Shown: in pieces, positions 58,892 to 64,000 of the stretch
How the letters are laid out: the number at the start of each line of letters is the position of its first letter
Numbering within the stretch: position 1 is the first letter of the stretch
Assembly: GCF_022539505.1 (NCBI RefSeq)
Contig: NC_061510.1
Span: 267,911,687-267,975,686, forward strand
Length of the DNA: 64,000 nucleotides
Reading direction: 5' to 3'
From: Lolium rigidum
Taxonomy: Eukaryota; Streptophyta; Magnoliopsida; Poales; Poaceae
Notes under the pieces: model-generated
Databases searched by the model: none
What the model saw: only the letters and a program-made list of their open reading frames with translations
What the model was told of the DNA's origin: nothing
Program-made: the position numbers and the translations under genes

Positions 58892-59133
58892 TAAGCCTAA
58901 CTAGTGAAAAATAAAAACAAGAAACATCAACATGAAAAGTAAGCATGGAATAAACTAAGAAACAAAAATAACAGCTATAATAGAAACTATTTTTTGTGTT
59001 TTTAATATAAAAAAGCAAACAAAACAAAATAAAGTAAACTAAGCAAACTATAACAAAGTAAAAGGATTGGAGATGAGAGACTCCCCTTGCAGAAATCCTC
59101 TTTCTCCCCGGCAACGGCGCCAGAAAACAAGCT
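58892..59133 (-). other. Leader and primer-binding site of I2
   Basis: AT-rich leader with the complement of CCCCGGCAACGGCGCCA at 59107-59123. Homologous to 53541-53746. Confidence 0.8.
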
Positions 59134-60708
59134 TGATGGCGTGTACTCGTCGTATGCGGACACGCTGTTGGGGAACCCCAAGAGGAAGGTGTGATGAGCA
59201 CGACATCAAGTTTTCCCTCCGTATGAAACCAAGGTTTAATCGACTAGTAGAAGAAAGGCGTGACTTCTGAAGGTGTTGCTAGCTGACTAGTGGCAGAGCG
59301 CACTACCTGCATCAGCAACAACGTGGAACCTGCACACAACACAACCAAAGTAATTTGCCCCAACTTACAGTGAGGTTGTCAATCTCACCGGTTTGCTAAA
59401 CACAAAGAATTAGACGTATCAAAATGGAAGGAGATGTTTGCAGAAAGTAAACAGAACAAGATTGCAGTTGAATTTATCGGTAAATGAAATAGGAACGGGG
59501 TACACAGGTAACTAGAGGTGTCTCTCCATAAAGAAATAGCATGTTGGGTGAACAAATTACAGCTGGGCAGTTGACAGAATATCGACCATACATGACAAGA
59601 TGATTACTATGATATTTGGTATTGGGCATTACAACATAATACATAGACTGTAATCCAACTGCATCTATGACTAATAATCCACCTTCAGGTTAGTGTCCGC
59701 ACCCCTTCCAGTATAAAGTTAAAAGCAACAGACTATCGCATTAAGCAATGTGTGTAAAGTAAATAATAGAATTACACTTGGATAAAACATTGTTGTTTTC
59801 TCCCTAGTAGAAACACATCTACAACCTTAGAAGTTATAAAGTCACTCTCCAAGGAAACTAGAGGCATGAACCTAATATCGAGCATAAATACCCCCTCTTG
59901 GAGTCACAAGTGTCCACTTGGCTTGAGTTTCTACTAGCAACAGAGAGCATGCAAGACCACAAATAACATATGACATGAATATACAACATAGTATTCAACA
60001 TTAACTGGATCCCAGCAAACCAAACATATAGGATTATATAAAGATGATATTGATCATGTAGGGAAGCTCACAAGATCGATACATGAAGCACAAAGTGGAG
60101 AAGACAACCATCTAGCTACTGCTATGGACCCATAGTCTAGGGATGAACTACTCACGTATCACTACGGAGGTGGGCATGGCTATGTAGATGCCTCCGACGA
60201 TGATTTCCCCCTCTAGCAGTGTGCCGGGAAGAGCTTTAAAAACCCCCGAGATGGGTTCTGCGATGGCGGACGCGACGAAACTTTCCGTGGATGGAGGCTC
60301 GGGTATCCAGGATTTTCCAGAGAAGATGTATAAATAGGCGGAGGATTGAGGTCGGTGGGACGCCTGGTGGCCCCACTCCTACACTAGGTGCGGGCCAGGC
60401 CTAGGCCGCGCCTAGGGGTGGTCTGGGCGCCCTGGTGCGCCTCTTTGTCCCCCCTCTGGACTTTGTCTTTGTTTCAGTAAAAATATTGACTTCGGCTTTT
60501 GTTTCGTCCAATTCCGAGAATATTTCCTGTACAACTTTTCTGAAATACAAAAACAGCAAAAAATAGGGAACTGACACTGTGGCATCTTTTTAATAGGTTG
60601 GTGCCGGAAATCATGTAAAAGTGCAACGAAGTGTAAACAAAACACATATGAATTGGTGTAAAAGAAGCATGTAGCATAAAAAATTATAGATACATTTGAG
60701 ACGTATCA
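59134..60708 (-). repeat. LTR L3 of the S gypsy family
   Basis: 1.57 kb, ending at 60708 in the complement of TGATACGTCTCAAATGTATC. It is the 5' LTR of I2. The pentamer after it (AGTCA) does not match the pentamer before L1 (CCCGC) or before L2 (AAGCT). Confidence 0.88.
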
Positions 60709-62626
60709 AGTCATAATGTCTCAAGTTTATTAAGTGCAAGAAAGTAAATGTGCCATCAAGTTCGTGGGAGCTTTACTAACTAATTTCCTCATGACAAGAT
60801 TTAATTTGGAAGATGTATAAAAACATGATGAATATACTTGGAATAGCAATGATGCTAGTAGGTAGATATGGTGGACACAATTGGCAACTTTGGTTTTTTG
60901 GTGGTTGTATGCACGAGTAGAGCTCATACTCAGTACAGGCAAAGGCTAGCAAAAGACTGGGAGCGACCAACTAAGAGAGCAATAATGGTCATAATCATGC
61001 ATAGAGAAAAAACATTATTAATCAAAGCATAAAGTGATATTACAAGTCAAGAACTAAACGATCATAGAGGCTTTAGTTGACTGGTTTGTAGTCATAACAT
61101 GGTGTAAGCATGTGCCAAGTCAACCCAATAAAGCATCAAAGGAGAATACCACAATATTAAGCTTTTTATGATGGAAACAACACATGATTCTTTCAATAGC
61201 ACATGAAGCACTCTCAGATATTTGAGACAAGTCATGCTACAACAATAAATACTAAGCATATAATAAAAATAACATCCAACATGACATGCCACAGTCTAGA
61301 CAAGCTTTTTTTTGCATCACTATAAGCATGATACATTTTACTCGTCTCAAACACCAATCAATTTATTTGAAACAAATCTCATAGATAATAATCAGTAAAG
61401 ATCAGAGAGATAATATATCATACCTAAATAAAGAAAACTAACAAACTCTGAACAAAATACGAGTGGAAGAAGAAGAGCTAAACGCAGTACTAGCAAACTA
61501 GAACACTCGTAGAACAATAAGAGCGAAAACTAGAGCGTTCTATGCAATGAAAATGGAGCGTGTCTCTCTCCCACACAAGAATGATAGGATCCAACCATAT
61601 GCTACAGTAAATAAAACTAAAGAAAACTAAAAACAAAAATAAAGACACTCCAAAAACAACACATAGTACATGAAGGAATAAAAATATAACACATAGAAAG
61701 ATGACCTCATGTTGCTTTGTTGATGAAGAGGGGATGCCTTGGGCATCCCAAGCTTTGACACTTGTATCTCTTGGATATTTATTGGGGTGAAATGGACATC
61801 CCCAAGATTGAGATTTTGTCCATACTTTATCTCCTTACATCATTCTTCTCTCCCTACACTTGAAAACTTCTTTCATATAAAACTTCACACAATTATTATT
61901 AGCAGCATTAGTGCAATCAAAATAACAAATCCACTTGAATTTAGTTCTAACATATATCAAACATCTATTAAAACATTAGCTACTGTAGAGACTTCTTCAA
62001 AAAGCTCTTTCTCTCAAAAGAACTAAAAAAAGAAAGAAATTAAGAGGCAAACGCAAACAGTGGCAGAAATTCGTCAAAACAAAACAGCAGGTAAAGATCG
62101 ATTTTCCCGAAAATCTTTTGTTGCTCAAATCGAAAAGTTCAAAACTAACGAAAGGTAGATAATAACATGGGGCTTATGCTCAAATATTGGCAGCTCAAAA
62201 TTACGTTCTGGCTGGGAATACGAATTTTTATGGTGACAGCACAGAATCTGTTTTCAGGGGAGCAACTTCCCAAATCTTACTTTCTTCCTATTAGAGGCTA
62301 TTCTTGGCACAAAAAGGAAATAAAATGATGAGGATAGGTTATTACAGAGGTAATAACTTCCAAGACTAAACAAAGGAAAAATTACAGAAATAAAACATGG
62401 GTTATCTCCCAAGAGTGTTTTTCTTTAACACCTTTCAGCTAGGCGTGATAGTTTTAATGATGCTCTCATGAAAATAGGAAAGGAAGCAGAAGGAGCATCA
62501 AGAAGCAAATTCAAAACACATTTAAGTCTAACCCACTTCCTATGCATAGGAACCTTGTACACAAATAAATTCACAAAGAACAAAATGACAAGCATAGGAC
62601 GATAAAATCAGAGCAACTTCAAAATT
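60709..62626 (-). other. Truncated third internal region (I3) of the S family
   Basis: From about 60830 the sequence follows the non-coding tail of I1 and I2, including the hairpin at 61730-61750 and CTAACCCACTTCCTATGCAT near 62530. It stops abruptly near 62626 inside the region that encodes the ORF's C-terminus in I2. The first ~120 bp (60709-60830) do not match I1 or I2. No primer site or fourth LTR is present, so it is a remnant. Confidence 0.7.
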
Positions 62627-62627
62627 T

Positions 62628-62768
62628 GCTGAGAACGAAGATGATAATTAGGCACATGTTCCCTATCTGGATCACACAACACATTGGTCTTGGTAGTGTG
62701 TCCAGCAGAACCTCAAACGGCTGAGAACGAAGATGATAATTAGGCACATGTTCCCTATCTGGATCACA
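62628..62768. repeat. 49 bp direct repeat at the I3 breakpoint
   Basis: GCTGAGAACGAAGATGATAA followed by TTAGGCACATGTTCCCTATC and TGGATCACA occurs at 62628-62676 and 62720-62768 without visible change. It lies exactly where I3 homology ends, so it may mark repair of a break. Confidence 0.75.
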
Positions 62769-63045
62769 TCCGGCTGCAGTGCACTATTTCATACATGACG
62801 ACTTAAGTTATACAGTAGATACTTAGTGGGAAAGTGGAGCCTCTAGGGCACCATCCCTAACAAAAACCGTTTTGGCTTGAACTTGATCCGGCCTAAAACC
62901 TTGAACTTTGGTCATGGCCGAGATGATTTAGCGGCAATCATTATTCTCCGGCCGAAGAAGTTATCACCACCGCGAAATGCAGCTTCACCGCAACCGCTGT
63001 CGTCATAATCGTGCATGGCCCTGAACGAGATGGTGATGACCTTGA
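62769..63045. other. No gene seen
   Basis: Spacer between the breakpoint repeat and the copia-like LTR. No frame or element end is recognised. Confidence 0.4.
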
Positions 63046-64000
63046 TGATGGAAATATGACCTAGAGGCAATCATAAAAGTTTATTATTTATATTTCTTCT
63101 TTCATAATTAAAGTTTATATTTCCATGCTACAACTGTACTATTTCCGAATATTGTGATTTGGGAGAAAACTAGTTACATGTTTGAAATAATAAACGTCAA
63201 TAGAGTCCCCTAATTAAGAATAATTCGTATAATATTTATAATCTTGTTTTCTTGACTATGGGCACAAGTAAAATGCTAAGAGGTTGCGGGTAATATGTGA
63301 GGGCAACATTGGTTGGCGTAAACAATGATGTTGGAGAAACCCCACCGATATACCGCAAAACACTTTCCCGCTATTTTCTCACGTCATATATTATCATCAA
63401 CTAGCTTCATTGGACCATGAGACTAATAGAGAATTGGATGGTTACTATAAGGTCATCAAACACTATCATGTAATTAGGTAACTATAAAAGTGATCTATTG
63501 GTATACCGAAAACCATGCCATAGTTCTTGTTGTGTGAAGACTGATATTTGCTCCTCTGACGATGGAGGTCCACTTAGATATTATAATGTTCTTCGTCATC
63601 TGGACGGACAGACAACGTGACAAAGTAATTAGTCACAGGAACATCAATAATATGGTACGAATAAAAGAATACATGCCACGAAAACAGGATAACATAACAA
63701 TTTTACCTCGGGCTATGTAAAGTACCGTGAAGCAATACAAAATGTTCACGTATATAAGCGATACTATCTGTAGACTAAATTTACTGTGGATGTGAGACCT
63801 ATTTGAGTACCACACAATAAGTAAAGAAACATGCCAATGAGGCTATGAAACTGTTCTCGGCCTTAAACACATTATGTACCCAAGAGTTTTCTATTTTCTC
63901 ATATGTCACACACTAGAAACCGCGATCAAGATATTTGTATAACCGCTCGGTTTGGACATTTCAATCAGAACAAACAATGATACTACAAAATACATGAACA
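63046..64000 (+). mobile_element. Diverged BARE/Angela-like copia LTR, partial (runs off the window)
   Basis: It starts TGATGGAAATATGACCTAGA followed by GGCAATCATAAAAG, which parallels the family's usual beginning (TGTTGGAATATGCCCTAGAG then GGCAATAATAAA, recalled from general knowledge). Further landmarks in the right order are TCCATGCTACAACTGTA, TTGGACCATGAGAC, GGTAACTATAAAAGTG and AGTAATTAGTCACAGGA with ATGGTACGAATAAAAG. It is much diverged, and the reverse transcriptase lies outside the window if present. Confidence 0.55.

Noticed and set aside
1..64000. tRNA, rRNA, other structural RNA genes and CRISPR arrays
   Set aside because: No cloverleaf with intact A and B boxes apart from the SINE head, no rRNA sequence, and no spacer-repeat arrays were seen. 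The tandem repeats present are minisatellite, satellite-like, intronic or transposon-internal.

Overview
This window is nuclear DNA of a grass in the wheat/barley tribe (Triticeae) or a close pooid relative. The main grounds are an Au-type SINE, CACTA transposons with GTGCCGACGG subterminal repeats, gypsy LTRs that begin TGATACGTCTC, a diverged BARE/Angela-like copia LTR at the right edge, and GC-rich genic islands in AT-rich repeats. No assembly or database was consulted, so the species is not named. Most of the window is transposable element. The only convincing host gene is a small intronless gene for a secreted protein at 10103-10705.

Left third (1-19500): a minisatellite and a ~343 bp tandem repeat (about 100-1180); one terminus of a CACTA element ending at 1707; a 5'-truncated LINE with 13 bp target duplications (2264-3128); a copia element with two identical 165 bp LTRs and a CGGAA target duplication but a broken polyprotein (4942-9732); the host gene; an Au SINE and a second Au-like fragment; a GC-rich poly(A) retroposon with 19 bp target duplications (about 13283-14190); and a locally duplicated segment (about 14590 and 15797). 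One copy of that segment carries a Mutator-like MITE with a 9 bp target duplication. The other carries a related MITE and a 2.7 kb CACTA element (16631-19306) with a GGA target duplication.

Right two thirds (19501-62626): a nest of gypsy elements. The base layer is a minus-strand array LTR-internal-LTR-internal-LTR-internal of one Athila-like, probably non-autonomous family (called S here: LTRs 19501-21100, 53747-55318, 59134-60708). Its first internal region was hit by a Tat-lineage gypsy element (called G here, minus strand, 24597-53540, target duplication ATGTA). G was then hit twice by a second Athila-like family: N1 (minus, 27864-36016, duplication GTGGC) and N2 (plus, 40103-46807, duplication TATGC).

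G carries gag, protease, reverse transcriptase, two RNase H domains and integrase on the minus strand. On the opposite strand, between integrase and the 3' LTR, it carries a second gene of at least eight coding exons with a promoter-like TATA box, a 5'-UTR intron, a putative-gypsy-type-transposon domain (PF04195-like), a coiled coil and an acidic tail. N1 lies in exon 3 of that gene and N2 lies in the integrase.

The N and S elements lack pol. Each carries one of several unrelated ORFs upstream of a long shared non-coding 3' region that holds a conserved short hairpin beside copies of a polypurine-tract-like motif. Every protein-coding element seen here carries disabling mutations, so any mobilisation must have used enzymes supplied elsewhere.
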